From Membranipora membranacea (taxonomy: Eukaryota; Bryozoa; Gymnolaemata; Cheilostomatida; Membraniporidae): a stretch of DNA of 64,000 nt. How positions within the stretch are numbered: position 1 is the stretch's first letter; every line of letters starts with the position of its first letter. The stretch is taken from contig OU612065.1 of NCBI GenBank assembly GCA_914767715.1, positions 37,820,001-37,884,000 on the forward strand, in the 5' to 3' direction. Of the stretch, positions 1 through 10,840 are shown piece after piece. Both the position numbers and the translations under genes were made by a program. A model generated the notes under the pieces. That model was not told where the DNA came from. It searched no databases and saw only the letters and a program-made list of their open reading frames with translations.

Positions 1-59
1 GGACACACTTGACACTAGGTCACTGAGAATTTGTGCACTGAAAGAATAGTATTTATTAC

Positions 60-735
60 AGCAATTTTTAACTTGATGTTTTCAGATTCAATGTTGAACT
101 TCATCGCATACTTTCCACATCAATGTTCGACAAAAAACCAAAAATCTAACAGGACTTGCAAGCACAGGAGCAGTTTTTGTAAATAAGATCAAACTCAATG
201 CAGGATCTATTTTATACCATATCCTGTTTTAGTACTTTCTGGTTTAAACTATTTTAGTGCTCTACGCAAGTCATCGTTAGAGCCTTGTTATTAGCCATGT
301 CCCTCAAGGAGACAAACAACATATCATACAACTGACACATCTGCATGCAGTTTAATAGTCCAATTATGCCTCTGGAGCTGTCAGTTAAAGGGGATCAGGA
401 TGACTTCCTCTACCTAATATATAAATAGAAGTATGCTCTATTATAAATCTATTACTCAGCCTTCTATGATAAAAATAAGTAGTATTGACAGTTTGAAAGG
501 GAAGTTCATTTCTGTCAGCTAATAATCACCATAATTAGGCCTACCTTCCAGAAACCTGACAACAAGGATGTCACAGTCTAACACAATGGTTTCGCTTATG
601 AAACCTTAGACAAAAATGGTTTATTTTTGTATGTATGTATGTGCCATCCAGTTACCAGAGCTAGAAATACCCTTTCATTCTAGGATGGGTACATGTGAGC
701 CTATCATACTTACTGATTTCCATTTTTCAGTGATA
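60..735. repeat. Cluster-flank repeat, copy 1 (gene-less)
   Basis: This stretch matches 5060-5670 and 16790-17240 in the same orientation over several hundred bases; all three share the run around CTGGAGC.GTCA, AAATAAGTAGTATTGACAG and the AAGGATGTCACA motif. The last motif and its surroundings also occur upstream of the Asn/Gly-repeat genes (for example near 11250, 24010 and 36500). I read it as a relic of the gene-cluster duplication unit that has no coding exon beside it. No intact coding frame or transposon terminus is visible. Boundaries are approximate because the copies are diverged by substitutions and indels. Confidence 0.6.
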
Positions 736-2514
736 TTGTCAAAATCAATCTTACGGCCAATCACAGATAATAATAGTTTTGTGATATCTGAACTTTATTT
801 CTTTCTTCCTGTTAATTCCCCTTTACCTAGCCAAAAGAAAGAAGCTGACTGTGGACCCTTTATTTTGTCGGTTGTCATTTAGATTCCTTGTTTCCTTAAT
901 GCTGTGACATACTGGATGCAAGTTATTGGAACTGTGAACCTTTCTCATTCTGGTACACACAATTGGCATCTGAGGGTTTTTTGCAGACTATCAATTAAAG
1001 GAGTGCTCTCAGTTCAGGTTCCAAGCAAATTATAGACATAAACTACAACAGATTTTGGTGAGTCCTTCTTTAAACTTGGTTCTCATCAAATCTGCAACAA
1101 GACCCTACCAGCAAACAGTTTGGCAAGTTTTATTCTAACTATTATTATCTTGTTAACCTTGAGATATGAGACATGTGCAGCTTGAATATCTATTTTAATT
1201 ACGGTGTTTACGGATAAAAATTGGTTGATATAACATTTGTAAAATGCAGCGATGCCTGGTACACAGCATTGGTACAATAAGATGCAAATTAAATAGACTT
1301 AATTTAGAAAGACGATCAAATTTTCAATCCAACCCAACAAAACATATGTATAATTTATTTCCTGAAACTGGAACTGAGAACTCTTCTCTGCTTATCGGCT
1401 TGATAACCCCGCAGAGCTACAGGGTTAAAATTGGAGTATTTCAAATCCTTCATTAGGTTGCTGATGTATAATGTTTGAATATTACTTACACCTTGATTTG
1501 AGAAATGAAGTTGTTTCAGGTAAATAGTTGACCAAGCATTGCTCACTCTTCTGATGTCAAGATAAGATTCGAACACATGTAAATAGCTGATTGTTTGCAA
1601 TAAGATGAATCTCAATAATAATCTGTAAGAAATACAAGAATAACTTGATATCAGGTATTTTCGGAGTAGAGCATATATCCAGGTTTAAATGATTGCTTCA
1701 GAACTGTTTACTGATAGTGATAGCAGAATGACTTGAATTAAATTAAAATGGTTAAATGAACAGGCCATTACAATAGTCTCACTCCCTGTCTTATGAGAGA
1801 ACTTACATTATTTAATTATTTGTTTAAAGAGGTTTTCTAGAAAGTTTACAGATAACAGAGTAGTTGAAAAAGTAACTTGTTGACATTATTGTCTTCATTG
1901 ATCTATGTGGCAAGAAGATAAAAGTGTGTTTTGCACTAAAACAGATATGCAGAAAGGAATTGAATTCTAATATCAACAAACCATTATCCGAGTCTCCACA
2001 CTGATTGTTAAACTTAATAAAATAATATTAGTGACATGAACACTGCTTCTAGGAAGCATTTGGTTTCATCGTAGCTTAAATTTTGTGCAAATTATTTGAC
2101 CAATAGGTTAAAATTCTGAGATGGCAGCCTCATTATATTAGCTTTTGAGCTATATAGAACTCAATAAGCACACATTTGCATATGCGGCAGCGGTGGTTGA
2201 AGCATTCAAATTTATTTTATTCAATTTTTTTGGAAAATGAGTGTGGCAATATAACATTACATTGCGTACTTCAAAGTCTGACTGAATAGTATCCTAACCT
2301 TGTGATTTCATTTGTATAAATTTTATTCTAACATGAATAGTTTACTTTGATTGTGTTTGTATTTCCCACTCTGCTTACATCTAATCAATTATTGCTGCTT
2401 GTTCTGGGTAAATCGATCAATAATAGGTGGGAGTGACCATGTATGGTCTATCAGCATAAATTTAATAAAGTTTCTTGTTGTAACTTGATGAGATTAAAAT
2501 GAACAAAGGTGATA
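736..2514. other. Intergenic, nothing recognised
   Basis: AT-rich DNA with only short chance frames. I see no splice-bounded exon, transposon terminus or RNA gene on either strand. Confidence 0.5.
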
Positions 2515-2640
2515 TTTTTTTTTAAATATACTTTATTTATTGAGATAAAAAATGAGGGTAAATTCAAAGTCATCATATTGTAATAATACTTTCAGAAATA
2601 TAGCACTCGCAGTCGCTCTGTGATCATCATCTGGGTAAAC

Positions 2641-2892
2641 CTATTTAGACAAGATATATCTATAATCTTTGCTTCCACCAGAGTTGCCGTTACCATTTCC
2701 ATTTCCGTTGACACCACTTCCTGAGTTACCATTTCCGTTTCCATTACCATTTTCTCCTCCGTCTGAGTTTCCGTTACCGTTTCCATTTCCATTAGTTCCG
2801 CTGCTGGAACCCCGTTTGCTTCCGCCTTTGCCTCCACACTGTGCAAAAGCCACCGCAACAACCAGAAGAACGAGTGCTCTCAATGCAAGCAT
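2641..2892 (-). CDS. Secreted Asn/Gly 14-residue repeat protein, member 1 (83 aa)
   Basis: Residues 1-17 form a signal peptide (Leu/Val-rich core ending AFA), followed by QCGGK. Three 14-residue repeats of the type G(T/E/V)NGNGNGNGNS.. follow, then the tail KDYRYILSK. One Cys sits two residues after the predicted cleavage site. The acceptor is just before 2911, the 5' UTR intron spans about 2912-3035, and the leader exon ends at 3036. Overlapping AATAAA signals lie at 2532-2541 on the minus strand. Compared with members 2, 3 and 5 it has a longer basic linker (GGKGGSKRG) and a different tail, which resembles that of the seven-repeat member at 53.6 kb. I know of no named family; secretion is inferred from the signal peptide, and the role is unknown. 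Confidence 0.82.
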   Translation of the reverse strand: MLALRALVLLVVAVAFAQCGGKGGSKRGSSSGTNGNGNGNGNSDGGENGNGNGNGNSGSGVNGNGNGNGNSGGSKDYRYILSK

Positions 2893-3035
2893 GATAACAG
2901 CAGTTTATATTCTAAAAGAAAGAAAATAAAAAATACATTCAGGGAGGCAAAATTATGTATCACTGTGCTAGCTGTCTATGATTAGTTCTGAAACATGTGT
3001 AAGCAAAATGAAATTGTATAGAATCGTTACCTTAC

Positions 3036-3115
3036 CTTAGTTGATATGGAGACTGTGTTACTTGTGTGATGAACAGTGTTCTGTGAGTTACGTTCTATTC
3101 TCACTGCTTTTTATA
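3036..3115 (-). promoter_or_regulatory. TATA box and leader exon of member 1
   Basis: On the minus strand TATAAAAA occupies 3108-3115. The conserved leader core CAGAACACTGTTCATCAC and ACACAGTCTCCA follow, and the exon ends CTAAG before gtaagg at 3035. The TATA-to-leader spacing of about 30 bases suggests a start near 3080. Confidence 0.75.
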
Positions 3116-3276
3116 GGCCGACAATCATGCTGCATCAAAATCTTATCATATCAATCATCATCAAATATCCTGTTATTTTTTGCTGATGTAATTGTCTTGT
3201 TGATGAAAGCTTGCCTATCTAGTGATTGATGAGTCTCTCATTTGACAATTTATTTTCTGTTCCCTATTCAGAAGAA

Positions 3277-4033
3277 CCCTTCTGTTGGGATATCATCACA
3301 GAGTAAGGATATACAGAGCGGACTCTTCAATGATCGTTATAGTGCCTGCGGTTTTTATCCACTGGGGGAAATTCATCAATCTGGCCACCTGCCAATTTCA
3401 GAATATATAAAAGTTACAGTGGAGTTTTGTAATGCAGACATAGCCACCTTTGATAGGTCATAATTCATTCTGTATTTATCCTAAAGACTGATTTCTAACT
3501 TTTCTGAAATGTCCAATTTTTAAGCTATACACCATATTGTTGTCATTTTTTGCTAGGATACATAGGCTATGAGTAATCCAGGTTTTTAAAATGAGCTTTA
3601 TCATATAGATTTACATAGGGCTTAGGTCAATGCACGGACATTTCCTAATTTTGATGACCAGCCGTCTATCAATTGTCACATGTAAATCTATATGACAAAA
3701 CTCATTTCAAAAACCTGGATTACTCTTAGCCTATGAATCCTAGCAAAAAATGACAAGAATATGGTGTATAGCTTCAAGGTTGGACATTCCAACAAAGTTG
3801 GAAATCAGTCTTTAGGATAAATACACAATGAATTATGGCCCATCAAAGGTAGGGATGTCTGCAAGAAAAGTGCCATTATAACATAATAAACTCATTATCT
3901 CTATATTATAGAGATAATGAGTTTTTGGCATCCAGCTGTGCACAATTTTCCCCCAGTGAATCAAAAACCGCAGGCACTATAACTATCATTGAAGTGTCCG
4001 CTCTGTATATCCTTACTCTGTGATGTCATGGTG
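3277..4033. repeat. 760-bp foldback (long inverted repeat)
   Basis: The left arm (about 3277-3633) reads back as the right arm (about 3674-4033). Shared landmarks are the start AGAGTAAGGATATACAGAGCGGA, cut here to its core GGATATACAGAGCGGA, the CCGCAGGCACTATAA block, the TTTGCTAGGAT block and the AACCTGGATTACTC block near the centre. The loop is only about 40 bases. Arms are diverged by roughly one base in ten by eye. The right arm holds an extra 37-bp palindrome at 3888-3924. No transposase frame is inside, so this could be a foldback/MITE-type element or a local inverted duplication. Confidence 0.75.
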
Positions 4034-5059
4034 TCACTCTTAGAAACAGTTTGATTGAGGTAAGGAAAGCAGTTTTACAAAGTACTGTCAAGTGTTCCTG
4101 TTTAGTATCATAACCCCATCAACATGGTTAATCAGATGACACATTTTGACTCGCCAGTTCAATTTTAAACTTATCGGCATACTTTCCACATCGTCGTTCT
4201 ATCAAGAATGTTTAATGGCTGCCATACTGGACGCAAAGTCAAGTCAAAGAGAACAAAACGAAATGATTCCCATATATTCTGGATTCAAATAATGTCGTCC
4301 CAATATATGTGCATACCAATGAGCAATCCATAAGCTGTTAGAAAAGAAAACTGTGGCGACCACAAAACTGCAGAAGAAGTCAAAGCTGGAATCGATCCAG
4401 AGGGGCACAGTGGGAATGTATTAGGGTTGCCCTTGTGAATCTCTACAACACTATCTGTATTGTGTATGCTTTGATGCTAAGCTGTCAATGCCACTGTTAA
4501 AACAGAAATGTCAAGTGCAGGGTCACCATGTATAATTTTGAAGAGCTCAAAAAGTTATACAAGCTTGTAGGTTCTCAAGATGCTCACAAATTCTCTAATT
4601 TTTTTATAGTCGTTTGAAAAATTGATTTTTGATTTCTGTTCCCAAACCATAGGATCCAAGACTGCCGTGGAGGCAGTTAGCTAAGAATTGATATCCTATC
4701 TCAAGAGATCTAATTGTATAAAGCACTTATGGATGAAAGATCCCTTCTTTATCGCGCATGCCTAATTCTCTTCTCTCCTCGGCTCTTTTGCCTCTGTTTT
4801 CTGCGGGGCAGATAAACCCTAAGAAGACCCAATCGTTACCCCATAATTTTTTTTAAATCAAAATTTAAATCATTGTTGGTAGGTATGGTGCACACTAGGT
4901 CCCTATAATACCGCTCACAGTAATGAGATCATTCCAAAGATAAAAAAAAAGTACATCTGCCATTTCTGCTTTAATCGATGCCAATTGTCCAAAGTAACGC
5001 TCATTCATTACTGAATTCGCAAGCTATGGTCAACTCAATGGTCAATCATCAGAATGCCA
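4034..5059. other. Intergenic, partly flank-repeat related
   Basis: Around 4150-4205 there is weak similarity to 80-130 (a GCATACTTTCCACATC block). Otherwise I recognise no gene or RNA. Confidence 0.4.
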
Positions 5060-5670
5060 AAACAAGATGACAGGATTTGTAAACACAACAGGCATTGCTG
5101 TTTATCGGATCAAGCTTGATCCTGGATCTATTCTATAATATCCTGTTTTGTAATTTTTCGTTTTACCCCTATTTTATACTTAATGCAATTCACTGTTGAA
5201 GCCTTGTTAAAAGCTGTGTTACCTATTTTATGCTTAATGCAAGTAAGTCACTGTTGAAGCATTTTTATTAGCTGTAGTACCAGAGGAGACCCTCAAACTA
5301 TACTTCAACAACACATCAACATGCGGTTTAATGATTGGATTATGACTCTGGAGCTGTCAATCAAAGGAGATCAGGATCAGGGTGACTACTTCTACCTAAA
5401 ATCTAAATAGAAGTATGATCAATTATAATTCTATCACACAGCTTCCGATGATAGAAATAAGTAGTATTGACAGAAACCTGACATCAAGGATGTCACAGCT
5501 TTACACAACTGTTTCGCTTATGAAACTTTAGACAACAAGGGTTTATTTTCATCTGTATGTGCAACCCAGCTTTCGGATCTAGAAAGACGCTGTCATTCTA
5601 TGATAGTGACATGTGATCGTATCATACTGGCAGATTTGCGTTTTTTAGCAAAACTGCCACTGTCTAATCA
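5060..5670. repeat. Cluster-flank repeat, copy 2 (gene-less)
   Basis: Matches 60-735 and 16790-17240 in the same orientation, including GATCAAGCTTGATCCTGGAT, the AAATAAGTAGTATTGACAG run and a CATCAAGGATGTCACAGC motif. No coding exon accompanies it. Confidence 0.6.
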
Positions 5671-7640
5671 CTGGAGGATAGTAATAATTTGGTGGAAACC
5701 GAGCATTTATTATGTCTTTCGTCCTTCAAAAGCTTTATTTTAGAACATGTAAATTGAAAGCAAAAGAATTAGATTTTGCACACTTACATAATTGCTTGAG
5801 CCACCCTGTATTCACGCAGGCACTTTGGCAGGTTTCTTTTCTAGTGTGTAAAAGATAGTTCACAAAAATTTGTGTAAAAAATTGAAGTAATATTTATTGA
5901 CAAGACAACTGAGATTAAAAATGAATGTTGTTCTTCTTGACACCGAAAGGAAATTTTTACCTTGGCAAGGTGTCTATGGAACAGAACCATATCTCAAGGA
6001 GGAACACTGTGTGTGCAAATAAAGTGAGGCCATTCTCCTTCACCAAACCGTCAAAATTTATGTGTATTTGATTTCCATTCGGCTTGTGATTTGCTGGATA
6101 CTGAAATTGGAGTTTTTCATTTCCCCCATTATGATGCTTATGTATTATTTCTGTTAATGTATGCCATATATATCAATGAATTCCTCATGATTGCACCTGA
6201 AATTTCAAAATTTTGAGCCACCGGTACCCATGAAAATGAATAGGAGCGGCCAATAACTGGGAGCATCTGGGTCGGACGTCTCATAACCCATCATTTGTAT
6301 CAACACTAGAATTGGGAACAAAGAATATTCTCTATACAATGATTTTTTGATAAAGATTGGTAATATGCATTTTTAGTAGTTGAGATGTTCTATAATGACT
6401 TGATAGTGGATTTATAGCTTACAGTTTTTACATTACATTATATTCACGTTTGAAAAATGTTTTGACTTCAAACCATAAAGTTATTATATACTCTAGAGTG
6501 GAGAATGAGCATAAAAATAGCAGCAGTTTTGGTCCATTTTACGAAATACATGACATGACATGACGCAAACTGGTTGTACATGCAATGTGCCTGAATCTGA
6601 ATAACTTATCATTGAGAATATGTTAGTATTGGGCATAGAAATATACATTTTTAGAGCGCTTGTAGCCATTTTTTTATGTGACATTATATGGATCACTTGC
6701 AATTATTTTCGCTTGCAGACAGTGGAATGTGTTTCTATGTTTTCACATTAAAATAAGCCAAAATCTCAACCATAAACACATCATTATGATGAAATAGAAT
6801 TTACCGGGCCAAGAAAATTTGTTCACTGCTACTTGCCAGCCATATCAGCTGTGTCTTATCTCTGATACTTAAATTTTACAGACTCAGTGAAATCATTTAA
6901 ATGTATTAGTTAAATGAAGCTTAAGTAGCCTGTGTAGAAGTTGTATAAAAGTTTGCTGCTTGCCTCATTTGCAGTCACAGTGAATATAAATTCTTTATTC
7001 AGAGTTGCTATTCAGATATCATAACCTTATTGAGTGTATAATATTTAGTTTTTTTGTTTGGTTTGCCCCAATGTCCCAGTTTTGTTGACAAAGTTACTGA
7101 GCTGTCAATTGTTCACCGCCGTGTTTTCTACCTTTAATATAAAGGTGGAGTTGAGACAGGGCTAAGGAAATTCAGGAGTTATGCCAAAGTTTTTGATGAG
7201 CCATGCTTAAATTTGATTTTACAAATGCAATCTGTGACAATGGTATTATATTTGGATTGCAATATATACTGTTTTGATAAATCAAATATCAACATATGCA
7301 GTGTTACCAGGATGATATACCTATCAAATAATCTAAGTCATTTCAATCAAGTTGGAAGTCACTCCGGAAACTCATGATGATAGTGGATATTGGTGTGAAA
7401 TTTAAAAAAAAAACACATATTTGGTGCATTTGTGAATTACATTTTATTGCTAGCTTTATTAAATTATTTTTTTATAAAAAGAGAAATGCCTTATGTTTGG
7501 TTGTCATAGTTATCAGCTGATATGGTTTCTAGAGAAATACTGTTGAAAGCAGCCAGAGTCACATCATCATTCTGTCGTTACGGCCACAACCTGAATTGAA
7601 CAAAAGTATAAATGGGCATGAGTCTTCGCATATTCTATAA
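5671..7640. other. Intergenic, nothing recognised
   Basis: About 2 kb with no supported exon, RNA or repeat boundary on either strand. Confidence 0.45.
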
Positions 7641-7744
7641 GTGTTTTAATAAGTAAAGACTGTTACTACCACGATTTTGGTTTATGATGTATAAATGAAC
7701 ACAGCGAGAGCAATTTATAACTCGTAAACTGATTGATGCTTAGC

Positions 7745-8669
7745 TTAGCTGTAGCTTGGATTTGGTGCAGACTTTCGAGATGGCTTAGGGTTGGTGACAC
7801 TGACTTTGAACTTTGGTACTGTTACTTTGACTCTTGGTACTGTTACATGGACTTTTGGTACTGTTACCTTTACATCTGGTTTGTCGAAAGTGATGGAACT
7901 GCCTGTTGATTTGATGAAAAAGGCTTATCATGCCATAACAAATAAGTTATAAGTTAATGTTAATAAGTATAATGAGCTAATGATGAATTTTTAAGATATG
8001 GATAAACCTGCCAACATTGCAATCATTGCTTTAAGATGATGTAGCCATAGTAAGAAGCAAAGCTGCTTATTTTTCCTGTAACATATCCTTACCTCCACTT
8101 GCCCCTTTACCACTGTTTCCACCTTTACCGCTGTTTCCACCTGAAGATGAGTATCCTCCAGCTACAGCCAGGCCTAAGCAAAAAAAAGATAAGTTTGAAA
8201 TGTGATTCAAGCATAGATGACTATAAGGTTAATGTGAAGCTGAAATTTGTTTGATTAGGGGTAGCAAAAACCTATACAAACAGCCTAAGATGGTCCACAG
8301 CCGTTATGAATGGACATTGCCCTTCCGGCCGTCTTAGACATGTTAAATATCGCAGCTCAAATGGCAAAGACTGTTTTGGAGGCAAATGTGCATCACGCTT
8401 AAAGAGATTATTTTTAAACAAAAGTTTCATAAACTTGAAGCAAGCTCTTTTTATGACAAAGTATATGCATCTCTTTTTTGCAACATTTAATGTTTGTGAT
8501 ATTAAATAAATCAATCAGTCAATCAGCACTCTATAGCCTTATTATTTCACACTTTAACGCATCCGATCTATTTTAAACTTGTCTAATAATTATTTATCAC
8601 ATTAATGATCAGGAATACATACTCACCAATTACAGCAGCAAGAGCAAGGATTGTGATCAGCTTGTTCAT
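7745..8669 (-). CDS. Secreted Gly-rich / V-x-V-T-V-P heptad protein (93 aa, 3 coding exons)
   Basis: Coding exons at 8669-8627, 8173-8093 and 7902-7745 join in phase 1 and give an uninterrupted 282-nt frame. All junctions are GT-AG (donors gtgagt and gtaagg). Residues 1-19 are a signal peptide starting MNKLITILALAAVIG, split by the first coding intron. Residues 20-42 are Gly/Ser-rich with two GGNSGK units. Residues 52-79 are four heptads of consensus [VF][KH]V[TS]VP[KR], and a basic Ser/Pro tail ends SYS. The mature chain is strongly cationic with no Cys. Alternating Val in the heptads suggests beta-strand packing (inference). A 5' UTR exon ends at 8821 and its intron runs 8820-8673; no TATA box is evident. 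A minus-strand ATTAAA lies near 7645. I recognise no named family. The symmetric phase-1 exon could be skipped without a frameshift. Confidence 0.8.
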
Positions 8670-8672
8670 CTT

Positions 8673-8820
8673 CTGCAAATTTAAAAAAAGAACATGATAA
8701 AGAGGTTCCTTTTGACTAACTATAAAAAATTGTTTTGGTAGCTGTGAAAGGGTTTTGTTATCACTACTATGAGATTGTAATAAATAATAATATGTTTTTT
8801 TGTGTTTTATGAAAACTTAC
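8673..8820 (-). other. 5' UTR intron of the heptad-repeat gene
   Basis: The donor ACTG|gtaagt at 8821/8820 and the acceptor tttgcag three bases before the ATG define a 148-base intron. The same leader-intron-coding layout is used by the Asn/Gly genes. Confidence 0.65.
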
Positions 8821-8899
8821 CAGTATTTTGTGTTACACTCTTGATTGAAGGACAATGTGTGGAATGGTTTAAGCTTGCAAAGGCTGTCCTTTTCTACTG

Positions 8900-9392
8900 A
8901 TGGCCCATCATTGGCCTGAGAATGTTACGTTTACTTTCATATTCTAAAATTAACCCGAAGGAAACAAGCAATGATAATTGTTGATGCAATTTCCAGTGTT
9001 GGTTGGTCTATGGTGGAACATACACAGGAGGATATTAGGCAAAAACCGCTGTTTTTGTAAATGCAGATGGAGGAGTCAAAATAATTGCAAAAAATTTCAA
9101 AACATGTGGAATGTATACTTAGAGATTGCATCCATCATAAAATTTGATTTTCTCTGATATATGACTAGTCTAAATTGACTTTTTACGTCACGCCATACAA
9201 CGCATTTTTTTTGTGAAGCCGTGAAAATATGTGAAATTTCAATCATAATTTCACAACAGATCATAGGCTCGAATCAAAAGAAATTGTAATTTTCTCTTAG
9301 AGTACTCTTCAAATGTCATACACATTGACTTTCAAAAAATTAGCTTGCATATTGCAGTGACAGTAGACTCTCGAATGCGGCATCAAAGACAT
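8900..9392. other. Intergenic, nothing recognised
   Basis: Region upstream of the heptad gene. No TATA box or conserved leader core is present. Confidence 0.4.
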
Positions 9393-10005
9393 GCATGCAC
9401 TAGACGACCCTCTCATAACATTTTAAAAATTACCATCAGAGAGGTGTTGAAATATCAAACATGGAACTAGTCTGGGAAAGAACTGCTTTCGCTCCAGAGT
9501 AGAAGCCATTCTTAATAAATGATTTAATAGTGAAGCAGTAGAATTTCTTTTTATATTTTTGTTACAATACATTCATATCATATTTTAACCAGCTCAGATC
9601 GTTCATCAGCAGGAAGTATTTTGTTTGTTTACATATGTTTGCTTATATAAAATAAACTGAGCTGAGACATCATTTACTCCAATTTTTTTATTCTCTGAAT
9701 ATCTCTTTTTCTAAGAGAGAAACAGCTATAGTTTTTTTCATTAAAAAATTCAGCAATTTTTTTTCTCCAATTATTCTCATCATCATTATACAGGCAGCTG
9801 GGATGAACAGTGGATTATCTCTGGTTTGAGTAATCCGATCAAAACCCCCTTGATTGTACCATGAGATAGATCATATCAAACAAATTGCTGAAGGTTTTTT
9901 CATCCTAGTCGTTTTAGAAATTATGTCCGTTTACGAACACAGCTGATTATTTTAATTAATCCTATTTAATCAACACCTTATTGAGTTTCAAGCAGTATTA
10001 AAATT

Positions 10006-10009
<4 letters not shown>

Positions 10010-10036
<27 letters not shown>
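10010..10036. repeat. (TG)n microsatellite in unit A
   Basis: About 13 TG units. The homologous place in unit B holds a (CA)n tract (25567-25608) and in unit C a roughly 200-bp (TGCG)n-type array (34806-35009). Confidence 0.9.
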
Positions 10037-10037
<1 letters not shown>

Positions 10038-10266
10038 ACATATAAAGAGTTGCAGCTGTGCGCAATTATAGGTTGAGTAAAATTTAGCGAGTAAAAATCT
10101 ACTGGTACTGTATGTACGTTGTATTGACTGAGCGATATGTTATTTGCTTTTGCTTTATTAATAAGGATCGAGTGGATACAGTTTGGTCAAATTCATGGCA
10201 ATCAAAACAAAAATGTCACTTATAATTTTGAGTACAGAATGTTCAGTCATTATCAGGCCTCTCCGA

Positions 10267-10488
10267 TTATGAAACATATCCTCGACTTCCACCGTTGTTA
10301 TTACCGTTGCCGTTACCGTTGGTACCTCCTCCTGAGTTGTTGTTTCCGTTTCCATTACCGTTAGATCCGCCTCCTGAGTTTCCATTACCATTTCCGTTTC
10401 CATTAGAACCGCTGCTAGATCTTTTACCTCCACACTGTGCAACAGCCACAGCGACAACTAGAAGGACGAGTACTCTCAGTGCAAGCAT
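10267..10488 (-). CDS. Secreted Asn/Gly 14-residue repeat protein, member 2 (73 aa)
   Basis: Signal peptide of about 17 residues (MLALRVLVLLVVAVAVA), then QCGGKR, a Ser-rich linker, three 14-residue repeats (GSNGNGNGNGNSGG, GSNGNGNGNNNSGG, GTNGNGNGNNNGGS) and the tail RGYVS. A single Cys is at residue 19, and a KR dibasic pair precedes the repeats. The start is the first ATG after the acceptor at 10508. An in-frame ATG further upstream lies inside the intron and was not used. AATAAA on the minus strand is at 10154-10159. The protein is identical to members 3 and 5. Low complexity and the absence of other domains suggest a disordered extracellular protein; the function is unknown. Confidence 0.85.
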   Translation of the reverse strand: MLALRVLVLLVVAVAVAQCGGKRSSSGSNGNGNGNGNSGGGSNGNGNGNNNSGGGTNGNGNGNNNGGSRGYVS

Positions 10489-10760
10489 TGTAATGGTGGG
10501 ATATATCCTATATATAAAATGATATGTACAAATGAACATTATTATTGTATATTAACTTTATTTTTGGTAAGACTCATTCGTTGAGAGGTTTTACAAAATT
10601 CCGAAAAAATTAAAATAAAAAAGAATAATTATGAACACTATAATGCAGGTCAGAAAACTGTAAAAACTATTCTTGTTGTCCGCGTTATGTAAAATCTGAT
10701 GAGAGAATAATGTGTTATCGTCAATAACAGACATAATCATATATTACATTAATGGCTAAC

Positions 10761-10840
10761 CTGAGTTGAGGTGGAGACTGTGTTACTTGAGTGATGAACA
10801 GTGTTCTGTGACTTATCCTCCCAAAATCACATCTTTTATA
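10761..10840 (-). promoter_or_regulatory. TATA box and leader exon of member 2
   Basis: TATAAAAG is at 10833-10840 (minus). The leader with CAGAACACTGTTCATCACTC and ACACAGTCTCCA ends CTCAACTCAG before gttagc at 10760. The 5' UTR intron runs 10760-10508. Confidence 0.8.

Noticed and set aside
10267-10539. Longer version of member 2 starting MFICTYHF (same for members 3 and 5)
   Set aside because: The extra residues lie upstream of the tatatag acceptor, inside the 5' UTR intron, and would hide the signal peptide.
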